Source: Sphingobium sp. CAP-1 (GTDB lineage Bacteria > Pseudomonadota > Alphaproteobacteria > Sphingomonadales > Sphingomonadaceae). Taken from it: a DNA stretch of 64,000 nucleotides. This document shows positions 34,528 through 43,120 of the stretch, in pieces (positions within the stretch are counted from its first letter, which is position 1; each line of letters opens with the position of its first letter). Location: NCBI RefSeq assembly GCF_009720145.1, contig NZ_CP046253.1, positions 620,001 to 684,000 of the forward strand, given 5' to 3'. Under the pieces are notes generated by a model that was not told the DNA's origin, made no database searches, and saw only the letters and a program-made list of their open reading frames with translations. Position numbers and translations under genes: made by a program.

Positions 34528-35090
34528 CAATCGGCCCGCTTCACATATTCGCGGGCATAGACATCGACGACGATGCGGGTGCCACTGACAATGTGCGGCG
34601 GCACCATGACGCGCACGCCATTGTCGAGGATCGCGGGCTTGTAGCTGGCCGAGGCGGTCTGCCCCTTCACCACGGCATCGGCCTCCACGACCGTCGCTTC
34701 GATGGTTTCAGGAAGCTGGACGCTGATCGGGCGTTCTTCATACATTTCGAGGACGACCATCATGCCGTCCTGAAGGAAGGCGGCAGCGTCGCCCAGCAGT
34801 TCAGCCGGCAGGTTGATCTGTTCATAGGTTTCCTGATCCATGAAAACGAGCATGTCGCCTTCGGCATAGAGATACTGGAAATCCTTGGTATCGAGGCGGA
34901 TGCGCTCGACGCTCTCGGCCGAACGGAAGCGGACGTTGTTCTTGCGGCCGTCGATCAGGTTCTTGAGTTCCACCTGCATATAGGCGCCGCCCTTGCCGGG
35001 CTGGGTGTGCTGAATCTTGACGGCACGCCACAGGCCACCCTCATATTCGATATTATTGCCGGGACGGATGTCCACGCCGCTGATCTTCAT
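34527..35090 (-). CDS. efp: Elongation factor P
   Basis: A 187-residue three-domain translation factor that relieves ribosome stalling at polyproline. It starts MKISGVDIRPGNNIEYEGGL; the modifiable lysine lies in TQPGKGGAYMQVELKNLIDG. The C-terminal VPPHIVSGTRIVVDVYAREY is normal. I chose ATG 35090 because family homology starts there; the frame extends upstream without support. Confidence 0.96.
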   Translation of the reverse strand: MKISGVDIRPGNNIEYEGGLWRAVKIQHTQPGKGGAYMQVELKNLIDGRKNNVRFRSAESVERIRLDTKDFQYLYAEGDMLVFMDQETYEQINLPAELLGDAAAFLQDGMMVVLEMYEERPISVQLPETIEATVVEADAVVKGQTASASYKPAILDNGVRVMVPPHIVSGTRIVVDVYAREYVKRAD

Positions 35091-35313
35091 GGGAAGAGCC
35101 TGCCTATATGTCTGAATGTGGAAAAGAGCCGGCCTCTGGGAGGCTGGCCGCGCCTTTACAGCGGGACGGCGCCAAGGGCAAGAGGGCCGGCGGCGGATGC
35201 GCAGGCGCGGAAAAAGCAGCTTCGGCATGGGGACGGCGGCGGATTTCGGCTTGCGCCTCGTTGAACCATGGTCAGGATGATGCCGGAGTCTGTCCGGCCA
35301 AAAGGGGTGCCCG

Positions 35314-36591
35314 ATGCTCGACCGCCGATCCTTCCTTGGCAGCGCGGCTGCCGCGTCTGTCAGAGCACCGATCAGCGCGCAGGCGCTAACATCGGTCCCG
35401 CTGCCCGCGACCGACCTGCATGGCCGGGACGCGGACGCCTATTGGCGGGCGCTGCGGGCGCAATTCCTGATCCCGGCCGATGTCGTGAACCTGAATGTCG
35501 GCACGGTCGGATCGTCGCCACGCCCGGTGCTGAAGGCGATCTTCGACGGGTTCGAGCAGACCGAGCAGATGACACAAACGGGGTCGGAGGATTATCCGAT
35601 CTGGGGCTATGGATCGTGGGATCAGTATCGCCGGCCCTTCGCCGAGTTCATGGGCGCGCGAGTCGAGCAGATGGCGATCCTGCGCAATTGCACCGAAGCG
35701 AACAGCTATGTCGCCAATGGTTTCGACATGAAGCCGGGCGACGAGGTGCTGATCAGCGACGAGGAACATGGATCGGGCGAAATGCCCTGGATGCTGCGAC
35801 AGCGCCGCTATGGCGTGGCGGTTCGGAAATTTGCGATGCCCAGGCCGCCAAAGGATGCGGCCGAGATACTGAACCGGATCAACGACGCGATCACGCCCCG
35901 GACCCGGATCATTTTCGTCAGCCATATCAGCACGACGACGGGCGTGGTGCTGCCGGTGAAGGAGATTGCCGCGCTGGCGCGATCGAAAGGGATCGTGTCG
36001 GCGTTCGACGGCGCCCATGCACCGGGGATGATCGGGGTCGACCTCAACGATATAGGCTGCGACCTCTATACCGGATCGATGCATAAATGGCTGTTCGCGA
36101 CCAAGGGGACGGGCTTCCTCTATCTGCGCGACAGGGGCGTGATGGACCGGGTGTGGAACACGATCGCGACCGGCGGCTATGACGATCCGACACGCATGGC
36201 CGACCGTTACATGCAGATCGGATCATCCTGTATCCCGACGCTGATGGGCCTCAACGCCGCGATCGACCTGGCCAACGGCATCGGCATGGACCGGATCGAG
36301 GCGCGGGGCCGCAGCCTGGCGGACTATATCCATGGCGAGATGGTGAAGCGCGGCGCGGAAAGCTGGACCTCGCCCGACCCGGCGCTGCGCGGCGCGATCG
36401 CCACCGTCAACATACCGCCGGTGCAGCGCATGGAATTGCAGGACTGGCTATGGACCAACCACAAGGTCCGCATCCGCGGCGGAAACCCCAGCAAGCTGCG
36501 GCTGGCGACGCCCTATTTCCTGAGCAAGGCAGACATCGACCGCTTCCTCAGTCTGTTCGATACATTTCGGAAGATGAAGGGGCTGGACTGA
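35314..36591 (+). CDS. Tat-exported class V aminotransferase, isopenicillin-N-epimerase-like
   Basis: A 425-residue PLP enzyme. The N-terminus DRRSFLGSAAAASV is a twin-arginine signal, so the enzyme is probably exported folded with its cofactor. NLNVGTVGSSPRPVL, LRNCTEANSYVANG, SHISTTTGVVLPVKEI, FDGAHAPG and the PLP lysine in GSMHKWLFATKGTGFLY fit the CsdA/epimerase branch of class V. The substrate is unknown. It has its own upstream region, divergent from efp. Confidence 0.85.
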   Translation: MLDRRSFLGSAAAASVRAPISAQALTSVPLPATDLHGRDADAYWRALRAQFLIPADVVNLNVGTVGSSPRPVLKAIFDGFEQTEQMTQTGSEDYPIWGYGSWDQYRRPFAEFMGARVEQMAILRNCTEANSYVANGFDMKPGDEVLISDEEHGSGEMPWMLRQRRYGVAVRKFAMPRPPKDAAEILNRINDAITPRTRIIFVSHISTTTGVVLPVKEIAALARSKGIVSAFDGAHAPGMIGVDLNDIGCDLYTGSMHKWLFATKGTGFLYLRDRGVMDRVWNTIATGGYDDPTRMADRYMQIGSSCIPTLMGLNAAIDLANGIGMDRIEARGRSLADYIHGEMVKRGAESWTSPDPALRGAIATVNIPPVQRMELQDWLWTNHKVRIRGGNPSKLRLATPYFLSKADIDRFLSLFDTFRKMKGLD

Positions 36592-36642
36592 GTGCCAGTG
36601 ACGCGAGTCCGACCAGCGCAGTTTTGAACGCGTCCCCAAAGC

Positions 36643-36978
36643 CTATTCGGAAAAGCCGAACCGCTTCATGAGTTCGGCGCGCGTCGCGATTTCCGGCGCC
36701 GCGCCGCGCAACCTCTTCACATGCTCATAGACTCCGGGCCGTATCTGCCGCCACCAGGGCAAGTCGACCGCAGAGTTATTTTCCAGATGCCGCAAATAAG
36801 CATCAAGATCGGCAAAACTTTTACCCCGTGCATAAGGTAGTCCGGCGATCATCCGCTCCCCCTCTTTTTGCCCGGCGGAGGCTTTCGACACACCCTTTTC
36901 CCTTACGGCATAGGATATTGTTTCGCTCTCCGAATGAGCGCTGACAGCGAAAGACAAGATGGCCATGACTATTATCAT
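36643..36978 (-). CDS. Small exported protein, unknown function
   Basis: An approximately 111-residue protein with a possible signal peptide (MIIVMAILSFAVSA) and a conserved-looking core KSFADLDAYLRHLENNSAVD then PWWRQIRPGVYEHVKRL. I do not recognise a characterised family. The start is uncertain: the frame is open to 37089 but the AT-rich stretch before 36978 looks like promoter. It is divergent from the metalloprotease gene and converges on the aminotransferase. Confidence 0.55.
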   Translation of the reverse strand: MIIVMAILSFAVSAHSESETISYAVREKGVSKASAGQKEGERMIAGLPYARGKSFADLDAYLRHLENNSAVDLPWWRQIRPGVYEHVKRLRGAAPEIATRAELMKRFGFSE

Positions 36979-37081
36979 GTCGCAAATAATGTCACATAAT
37001 TGGTAAACGGTCCATTGACTTAAATAGAAATCATGCTCTGTTGCGCTCCGCGTGGGGTAATCGCAACAGGGGATTGTCACG

Positions 37082-39775
37082 ATGGCCAAAGTCCTACAAA
37101 CGCACTCGGCAGATCAGTTCGCGGTTTTGGGTTGTGCATGTACCGCATGTACTGGTGTTGCTTCTTCATTGCGGAAACATGTCGGCAGCACCGCTGGCAC
37201 GGACATCACAAAGATTATGGATCATGATCTGGCGCAGATCAAGGACAGTGTGGCGCAGGCGCCTCCATCCGACATTCTGCTGAACGGCACGATCAGCGGC
37301 GGAGAGACAGATTTCTACAGCTATACGCTGGTCGCCGGCCAGACCTATATGTTCTCGCTGCGCGGCACCGGAACCAATGCGCTGGGCGACACCATATTGC
37401 TGCTCTACGATGATGCCGGCGATCTGGTGAACCTGGACGATGATGGCGGCGACGGCGTCAATTCGCTGCTGACCTATACCGCCACCTATTCGGGCACCCA
37501 TTATATCGGCGCGGCGGCCTATCCGGGGTCGGGACTGACCGGCACCTATACGCTGGACGCCATCGTCCAGCCCGCGACCGACGTGGTCGGCGACACGTTC
37601 GACGACGCCGCCTCGCTCAACGTCAACGGCGTCACCTTCGGCTTCATCGACGCAGGGGCCAGCCCCTATGGCGCAAATTATAGCGAAGTCGACACCTACA
37701 AGATCGAGGTCGAGGCCGGAAAGCTCTACACCATCGAAATGGCGGGCGGCGCGGACTATGATTCCTCCTACGACGCCCTGCCCGATGGCGAAGTTGATCC
37801 GGTCCTGGCCATTTATGACGGCGCCGGCAATCTGGTCGCGTCGGCCGACGACATCAACTTCGCGTCCGGCGACATCAGTGCCAAGATCACCTTCCTGGCG
37901 CAGGAAAGCGGCACCTATTATGTCGACGCACTAAGCTGGGCGCCCTGGACCGGCGGCTTCACCCTGACCACGTCGGAAGTGGATCTGGCCGATATCAACC
38001 CGCTCGATTCGATCGACTGGGTGAATGCGAACGACGTGCCGTTCGTGGATGTGAACGGCACCCCCACCGCCTATGTCTATTTCGGCGATTCGGACGAGAA
38101 TTTCGGCCAGACCGCCGACGACGGATCACCGATGATCACGTTCGACTGGAATGATTATGAAAAGGGCCAGGTCATGGAGGCCCTGGAAGAATATGAGAAG
38201 GTAATCGGCACCAATTACGAAATCACGACCGACATCAATCAGGCGACCTTCCGCCTGTTCAAGGCCGAGTCGGCCGAATATGGCGCCTATTTCTTCCCGC
38301 AAGACCCCGGTTATGGCGCGGATCAGGGCGTCGGCGTGTTCAACATCCTGAGCGGCGGCTGGAGCTTCGGCCAGCAGCAGAGCCTGGAACGCGGCGGCTA
38401 TGCCTTCGCCGTCGTCCTGCATGAATTCGGCCATGCCCATGGCCTCGCTCACCCGCACGACACGGGCGGCGGGTCGGACATCATGCTGGGTGTGACCGGA
38501 TCGACCGGTTCCTATGGCCTCTACAATCTGAACCAGGGCGTCTACACCGTGATGTCCTATAACGACGCCTGGGATTTCCATCCCGACGGCCCCTCGCCCT
38601 ATAATGCGGCGGGTGTCGACAATGGCTGGTCGGGTTCGCTCAGCGCCTTCGATATCGCGCAGCTTCAGATCCGATATGGCGCGAGCGCCTATAACACCGG
38701 CAACACCACCTATTATCTGACGGATGTCGTCGACGACGCCTTCTACCAGACCATCTGGGATACCGGCGGCCGGGACACGATCGCCTATGCCGGCACCATG
38801 AACGCCACGATCGACCTGACGGCGGCAACGCTCGACTATTCCCCCACCGGCGGCGGCATGATTTCCTATCTCGACTCGCCGGGTGTGGGCCTGCTGCGTG
38901 GGGGCTACACGATCGCCAATGGCGTGGTCATCGAAAATGCCACCGGCGGATCGGGTACCGACACCCTGGTCGGCAACGACGCCCGCAACATACTGACCGG
39001 CAATGCGGGTAACGACGTGCTGATCGGACATGGCGGCGACGACATATTGCTCGGCGGGGCTGGCAAGGATACCGCTATATTCTCCGGCAATATGGCCGAA
39101 TATGCCTTCTTCCGCGAACAGGACGGATCGATCCGCATCGTCGACCGGATCGCCGACCGCGACGGCAACGACCTCGCCACCGATGTCGAAACCTACCAGT
39201 TTGCCGATGGCTCTTTGGCCAAGGCGGAACTCAAGCCTTCCAACATGGTGCGCGGCACCGCCGGCAATGACGACCTGCGCGGCCTCAACAGCTATGAAAA
39301 TCGCTACGAGGGCGGGCAAGGCAACGACATCATGCGCGGCGGCAACAAGAGCGATATGTTGCTGGGCGGAAGCGGCAACGACCAATATTGGGGCGGCCTG
39401 GGCGCGGACCAGTTCCATTTCCTGGGCGATGAGATTGAGGGGGCGTCCGATCAGGAACGGCTCTACGATCTCAAATTCCAGGAAGGCGACCAGTTGATCT
39501 TCGGTGCGTTCAGCGAGGGCACCTTCTCCGATACCGCGCATGTCAACGCCTATAATAGCGGTGGTTCGGCGATCATCGGGTCGCTCGAAGGGCTGTTCGA
39601 GGCGGACATGGCATCCGATCTGGTGACCGTATCCCGCGCCAGCCCCTACAATAATAATCTGCTTATGCGGATCGAGACTGAGTCGGGCCAGTTGCAGGAT
39701 CTGCTGATCTCCAACATGTGGTCCAGCTACGCCTCGGCCAACCATCTCGATCTCGCCACCGGCGTCATCGCCTGA
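37082..39775 (+). CDS. RTX-type M10 (serralysin-like) metalloprotease
   Basis: An 897-residue secreted protease. Two pre-peptidase C-terminal-like beta domains (about 55-165 and 178-300) precede a catalytic domain with the metzincin zinc motif HEFGHAHGLAHP (447-458) and Met-turn VMSYND near 491. RTX repeats follow (about 622-663, GNDARNILTGNAGNDVLIG, and about 724-780), and there is no Sec signal: type I secretion by a C-terminal signal is expected. The N-terminus contains a Cys cluster, GCACTACTG, unusual for RTX proteins, which mostly lack cysteine. AGGGG lies eight bases before the ATG. No transporter genes are nearby. Confidence 0.9.
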   Translation: MAKVLQTHSADQFAVLGCACTACTGVASSLRKHVGSTAGTDITKIMDHDLAQIKDSVAQAPPSDILLNGTISGGETDFYSYTLVAGQTYMFSLRGTGTNALGDTILLLYDDAGDLVNLDDDGGDGVNSLLTYTATYSGTHYIGAAAYPGSGLTGTYTLDAIVQPATDVVGDTFDDAASLNVNGVTFGFIDAGASPYGANYSEVDTYKIEVEAGKLYTIEMAGGADYDSSYDALPDGEVDPVLAIYDGAGNLVASADDINFASGDISAKITFLAQESGTYYVDALSWAPWTGGFTLTTSEVDLADINPLDSIDWVNANDVPFVDVNGTPTAYVYFGDSDENFGQTADDGSPMITFDWNDYEKGQVMEALEEYEKVIGTNYEITTDINQATFRLFKAESAEYGAYFFPQDPGYGADQGVGVFNILSGGWSFGQQQSLERGGYAFAVVLHEFGHAHGLAHPHDTGGGSDIMLGVTGSTGSYGLYNLNQGVYTVMSYNDAWDFHPDGPSPYNAAGVDNGWSGSLSAFDIAQLQIRYGASAYNTGNTTYYLTDVVDDAFYQTIWDTGGRDTIAYAGTMNATIDLTAATLDYSPTGGGMISYLDSPGVGLLRGGYTIANGVVIENATGGSGTDTLVGNDARNILTGNAGNDVLIGHGGDDILLGGAGKDTAIFSGNMAEYAFFREQDGSIRIVDRIADRDGNDLATDVETYQFADGSLAKAELKPSNMVRGTAGNDDLRGLNSYENRYEGGQGNDIMRGGNKSDMLLGGSGNDQYWGGLGADQFHFLGDEIEGASDQERLYDLKFQEGDQLIFGAFSEGTFSDTAHVNAYNSGGSAIIGSLEGLFEADMASDLVTVSRASPYNNNLLMRIETESGQLQDLLISNMWSSYASANHLDLATGVIA

Positions 39776-39846
39776 TCGACGGCCATCACGCGTCGCCGGG
39801 GCGCGCCCGAATAGCTCGGCGATGCGGATATGCCGTTTCCAGGAAT

Positions 39847-39875
39847 GGGGGAGCCTTCACCAGCTCCCCCTTTTC
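39847..39875 (+). terminator. Rho-independent terminator of the metalloprotease gene
   Basis: GGGGGAGC (39847-39854), an eight-base loop, GCTCCCCC (39863-39870), then TTTTC. Strong stem and T-run. Confidence 0.9.
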
Positions 39876-39967
39876 ATGTCCTGGCGGGAAGAATTGCACC
39901 CCTGCCCATATTGCTCTATGGGCCGCGTTGAACAGCCCCGGCACCCGTGATCCTTTCCGATTCGCGT

Positions 39968-39995
39968 TTGCCGGGGCGCATTGTTTTTGTGATAA
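39968..39995 (+). promoter_or_regulatory. Possible purC promoter
   Basis: TTGCCG and TGATAA are 16 bases apart, ending 16 bases before the purC start. The spacing would give a very short leader; the AGGA ribosome site lies just downstream. Weak motif call. Confidence 0.3.
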
Positions 39996-40011
39996 AAAGA
40001 CAGGAACGCGC

Positions 40012-40794
40012 ATGGCCCGTCGCCGCCAGATCTACGAAGGCAAGGCAAAGATCCTTTATGAAGGCCCGGAGCCGGGCACCATCATCCAATATTTCAAGGA
40101 TGACGCCACCGCCTTCAACGCGCAGAAGAAGGGCACGATTTCCGGCAAGGGCGTGCTGAACAACCGGATTTCCGAGCATATCTTCACCCTGCTCGGCCAG
40201 ATCGGCGTGCCGACCCACTTCATCCGTCGCCTCAACATGCGCGAACAGCTTGTCCGCCAGGTCGAGATCGTGCCGATCGAAGTCGTGGTGCGCAATGTCG
40301 CCGCCGGTTCGCTCAGCAAGAAGCTGGGCATCGAGGAAGGCACGCAACTGCCCCGCACGCTGATCGAATATTGCTACAAGGACGATGCGCTGGGCGACCC
40401 GCTCATTTCCGAAGAGCATATCGCCTGCTTCGGCTGGGCCACGCAGGACGAGATGCATGACATCGCCGACATGGCGATCCGCATCAACGACTTCATGTGC
40501 GGCCTGTTCGCCGGCATCGGCATCCGCCTGATCGACTTCAAGCTGGAATTCGGCCGTCTGTATGACGGCGATTACAGCCGCATCATCCTGGCCGATGAGA
40601 TCAGCCCGGACGGTTGCCGCCTGTGGGATATGGCCACCAACGAAAAGCTGGACAAGGACCGCTTCCGCCGCGATCTGGGCGGCGAGGTCGAAGCCTATCA
40701 GGAGGTTGCCCGCCGCCTCGGCCTGTTGCCCGAAGGGCTGGACACCACCGTCCTTGATCTCGACACGCATCGCAAGAAGCGCGAGAAGGACTGA
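40012..40794 (+). CDS. purC: SAICAR synthetase (phosphoribosylaminoimidazole-succinocarboxamide synthase)
   Basis: A 260-residue enzyme of purine synthesis that joins aspartate to CAIR using ATP. YEGKAKILYEGPEPGTIIQY, FKDDATAFNAQKKG, NNRISEHIFTLL, VRNVAAGSLSKKLGI and LADEISPDGCRLWD are diagnostic. ATG 40012 has AGGA upstream; the frame is open further 5' but runs into the terminator region. purS and purQ follow after two genes on the other strand. Confidence 0.96.
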   Translation: MARRRQIYEGKAKILYEGPEPGTIIQYFKDDATAFNAQKKGTISGKGVLNNRISEHIFTLLGQIGVPTHFIRRLNMREQLVRQVEIVPIEVVVRNVAAGSLSKKLGIEEGTQLPRTLIEYCYKDDALGDPLISEEHIACFGWATQDEMHDIADMAIRINDFMCGLFAGIGIRLIDFKLEFGRLYDGDYSRIILADEISPDGCRLWDMATNEKLDKDRFRRDLGGEVEAYQEVARRLGLLPEGLDTTVLDLDTHRKKREKD

Positions 40795-40803
40795 AGAAAG
40801 AAG

Positions 40804-40830
40804 GGCCGGCCACAAGCGCCGGCCTTTTTT
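40804..40830. terminator. Rho-independent terminator after purC
   Basis: GGCCGGC (40804-40810), loop CACAAGC, GCCGGCC (40818-40824), six T residues. It overlaps the stop codon of the convergent TauE/SafE gene. Confidence 0.9.
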
Positions 40831-41581
40831 ATGCCATCACCGCATCCGCGATCAGCTTGAAGCCCAGCAGGATCATCAGCGCGTAGATGAGCGTGTAGAA
40901 GCGCGCGGGATCGACCCGGCGGACCAGCGCCACGCCGGCGACGGTCGACAGGATCGCCACTGGCACCAGCAACGCCGTGGCCCGCAGATTGTCCGCTGTG
41001 AACTGGCCCAGCGCCGCATAGGCCGGCACCTTCATCCAGTTCATCACCGCAAAGGCCAGCGCAGTCGTGCCGACCAGCATGTCGCGCGGCAGCTTCCTGG
41101 GCAGCACCCACATCTGGAAGGGCGGCGACCCGGCATGGGCGATCTGGCTGGTGAAGCCGCTGGCGATGCCGAACAGAAAGCCGACCCAGCCCGGCGAATT
41201 GGACGGCAGCACGATCGCGCCGCCGCGCTCGACCCAGAGACGCTGGAGGCCGAACAGCACGGATATCACGCCCAGCACCCCCAGCACCGCGACTTCCGAC
41301 ACCTGCGCCGCGAACAGCCAGCCAAGGCCGATGCCGACAGCCGCGCCCGGCAGCATGACCTTCAGGATCGACCCATCCCAACTGTGGCGATAGACCCAGA
41401 CGCTGACCGCATCCTGCAAGACCAGGATCGGCAACAGGATCGCCGCGCCGCGCACCGGATCGACCCCCAGCGCCATGACAGGCATGGCCAGCGCGCCGAT
41501 GCCGGCAAAGCCGCCCTTTGCAAGACCGGTCAGGATGACAGCGATGACGGCGCAGAGGAGGTAGAAAGGATCGATGGTCAT
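40829..41581 (-). CDS. TauE/SafE-family membrane permease
   Basis: A 250-residue protein with about seven to eight membrane helices and the family pattern GLAKGGFAGIGALAMPVMAL near the N-terminus, repeated as IASGFTSQIAHAGSPPFQMW in the second half. These permeases export sulfite or organosulfonates; the substrate here is unknown. It stands between purC and purS on the opposite strand. Confidence 0.85.
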   Translation of the reverse strand: MTIDPFYLLCAVIAVILTGLAKGGFAGIGALAMPVMALGVDPVRGAAILLPILVLQDAVSVWVYRHSWDGSILKVMLPGAAVGIGLGWLFAAQVSEVAVLGVLGVISVLFGLQRLWVERGGAIVLPSNSPGWVGFLFGIASGFTSQIAHAGSPPFQMWVLPRKLPRDMLVGTTALAFAVMNWMKVPAYAALGQFTADNLRATALLVPVAILSTVAGVALVRRVDPARFYTLIYALMILLGFKLIADAVMA

Positions 41582-41652
41582 GCCGCCCGCTTAGGGAATA
41601 TGCGAGCGGGTGGGAATGGGAGACATGGCCGCTTCCTGTCGAAAGCCCCCCC

Positions 41653-41802
41653 TTACCTGTTCGCGCGGTAGCCGATCATCAGGCCGAAACTGAAGGTGGC
41701 CAGCAGGGCAAGCTGAACCTTGCCGTGGGGGTCGTCATAGCCCACGATCTGCTGCCCCCATGCGAACAGCCCGACAAACATCGCCAGCGCCAGCCCGGAC
41801 AT
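41653..41802 (-). CDS. 49-residue small membrane protein
   Basis: The minus strand from ATG 41802 to TAA 41653 encodes MSGLALAMFVGLFAWGQQ, then a hydrophilic VGYDDPHGK turn, then a second hydrophobic helix (ALLATFSFGLMIGY) and RANR. Two membrane helices with a short charged loop suggest a small inner-membrane protein. GGGGGAAG and GCGGGACG before the ATG can act as ribosome site. It is below usual length cut-offs and antisense to nothing. It lies between the TauE gene and purS. The family is not recognised. Confidence 0.6.
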   Translation of the reverse strand: MSGLALAMFVGLFAWGQQIVGYDDPHGKVQLALLATFSFGLMIGYRANR

Positions 41803-41966
41803 CGTCCCGCACTTCCCCCAAAATCAGGCGGACACAATAGCGCAACGGTCGCTAACAAAGTCATAATGGCTTGCCTCCGCGGGCCGGCGCGCCTAGGGGG
41901 TGCGGCAACGCCATTTCCCCGCGCGTGGACGCGCGGCATCGGTCGATTCCAGGGAGTCCGCACGCC

Positions 41967-42200
41967 ATGAAAGCCCGCATCTTCGTCACCCTCAAGGGCG
42001 GTGTCCTCGATCCGCAGGGCCGGGCGATCCAGCACGCGCTGGACGGCCTGGGCTTTGACGGCGTCAACGATGTGCGCGCCGGCAAGCTGATCGAACTGGA
42101 CCTGGCCGACGACACCAGCGACGAGGATATCGACGCCATGTGCCGCAAGCTGCTGGCCAATACGGTGATCGAAAACTATCGTATCGAGAAGGTCGCCTAA
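41967..42200 (+). CDS. purS: Phosphoribosylformylglycinamidine synthase subunit PurS
   Basis: A 77-residue protein that bridges PurL and PurQ in the FGAM synthase complex. RIFVTLKGGVLDPQGRAI and VNDVRAGKLIELDL are the family pattern. AGGGAG lies about ten bases before ATG 41967. purQ follows after fifteen bases; purL is not in the window. Confidence 0.94.
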   Translation: MKARIFVTLKGGVLDPQGRAIQHALDGLGFDGVNDVRAGKLIELDLADDTSDEDIDAMCRKLLANTVIENYRIEKVA

Positions 42201-42215
42201 GAGGATATGCCCGCC

Positions 42216-42890
42216 ATGAAAAGCGCCGTCATCGTCTTTCCGGGCAGCAATTGCGACCGCGACCTGGCGGTGGCGTTCGAGGCTGCGACCGGCAGCAAGC
42301 CCGCCATGATCTGGCACCGCGACACCGAATTGCCCGACGACATCGACCTGATCGGCGTGCCGGGCGGCTTTTCCTATGGCGACTATCTGCGCTCCGGCGC
42401 AATGGCCGCGCGGTCGCCGGTGATGCAGGCGGTGGCCAGGGCGGCCGACCGGGGCGCTTTCGTGCTGGGCATCTGCAACGGTTTCCAGGTGCTGACCGAA
42501 AGCGGCCTGCTGCCCGGCGCGCTGCTGCGCAATGCCGGCGGCCATTTCGTCTGCCGCGATGTCGCCCTGACGGTCGAGAACACCCAGAGCGCCTTCACCA
42601 GCCTCTATGATGCCGGCGAGGCGATCAGCTATCCGGTGGCGCATCATGACGGCAATTATTTCGCCGACGACGCCACGCTGGACCGGCTGGAAGGCGAAGG
42701 CCGGGTCGCGCTGCGCTATGCGGAAAGCGTCAACGGGTCGGCCCGCAACATCGCCGGCATCCTGAACGACGCGGGCAATGTGCTGGGCATGATGCCCCAC
42801 CCGGAGCGCGTGATCGAAGCCGCCCATGGCAAGACCGATGGCCAGCGCCTGTTCAAGGGCATTGTCGAGGGATTGCTCGCGCGGGCGTGA
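42216..42890 (+). CDS. purQ: Phosphoribosylformylglycinamidine synthase subunit PurQ (glutaminase)
   Basis: A 224-residue class I glutamine amidotransferase that supplies ammonia to PurL. SAVIVFPGSNCDRDLAVAF, GVPGGFSYGDYLRSGAM, the nucleophile in LGICNGFQVLTE and the His-Glu pair in MMPHPERV are present. ATG 42216 is preferred; ATG 42207 sits directly on the GAGGAT ribosome site. Confidence 0.95.
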   Translation: MKSAVIVFPGSNCDRDLAVAFEAATGSKPAMIWHRDTELPDDIDLIGVPGGFSYGDYLRSGAMAARSPVMQAVARAADRGAFVLGICNGFQVLTESGLLPGALLRNAGGHFVCRDVALTVENTQSAFTSLYDAGEAISYPVAHHDGNYFADDATLDRLEGEGRVALRYAESVNGSARNIAGILNDAGNVLGMMPHPERVIEAAHGKTDGQRLFKGIVEGLLARA

Positions 42891-42908
42891 CGATCAGATC
42901 GAAGGTAA

Positions 42909-42942
42909 AAAAGCCCGTCGCGCGGATGCGCGGCGGGCTTTT
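42909..42942 (+). terminator. Rho-independent terminator after purQ
   Basis: AAAAGCCCG and CGGGCTTTT flank a GC-rich stem TCGCGC-GGAT-GCGCGG, ending in TTTTC. The A-rich left side makes it able to act in both directions. Confidence 0.85.
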
Positions 42943-43000
42943 CATTTGGGCAGCGAGTGATGCGGCATGGGTGGATTGCGGACGGTCTGCTTCATCCTCT

Positions 43001-43100
43001 CCCCTCCCCTTTAGGGGAGGGGCCGGGGGTGGGGGCTATCCTACTAGCGCTGCTTTATGGGGCACGCCCCCACCCCAACCCCTCCCCTGAAGGGGAGGGG
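43001..43100. repeat. Inverted pair of 22-bp C/G palindromes
   Basis: CCCCTCCCCT-TT-AGGGGAGGGG at 43001-43022 and CCCCTCCCCT-GA-AGGGGAGGGG at 43079-43100. The flanks (CCGGGGGTGGGGGC after the first, GCCCCCACCCCAA before the second) show that the two copies are in opposite orientation. A third, degenerate copy is at 53181-53215. They look like mobile intergenic repeats. Confidence 0.75.
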
Positions 43101-43120
43101 CTATTTCCCGCCACTCGGCT

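Noticed and set aside
41679..42827. Minus-strand frame antisense to purS and purQ
   Set aside because: Both sense genes carry complete family motifs; the antisense product shows none and no ribosome site.
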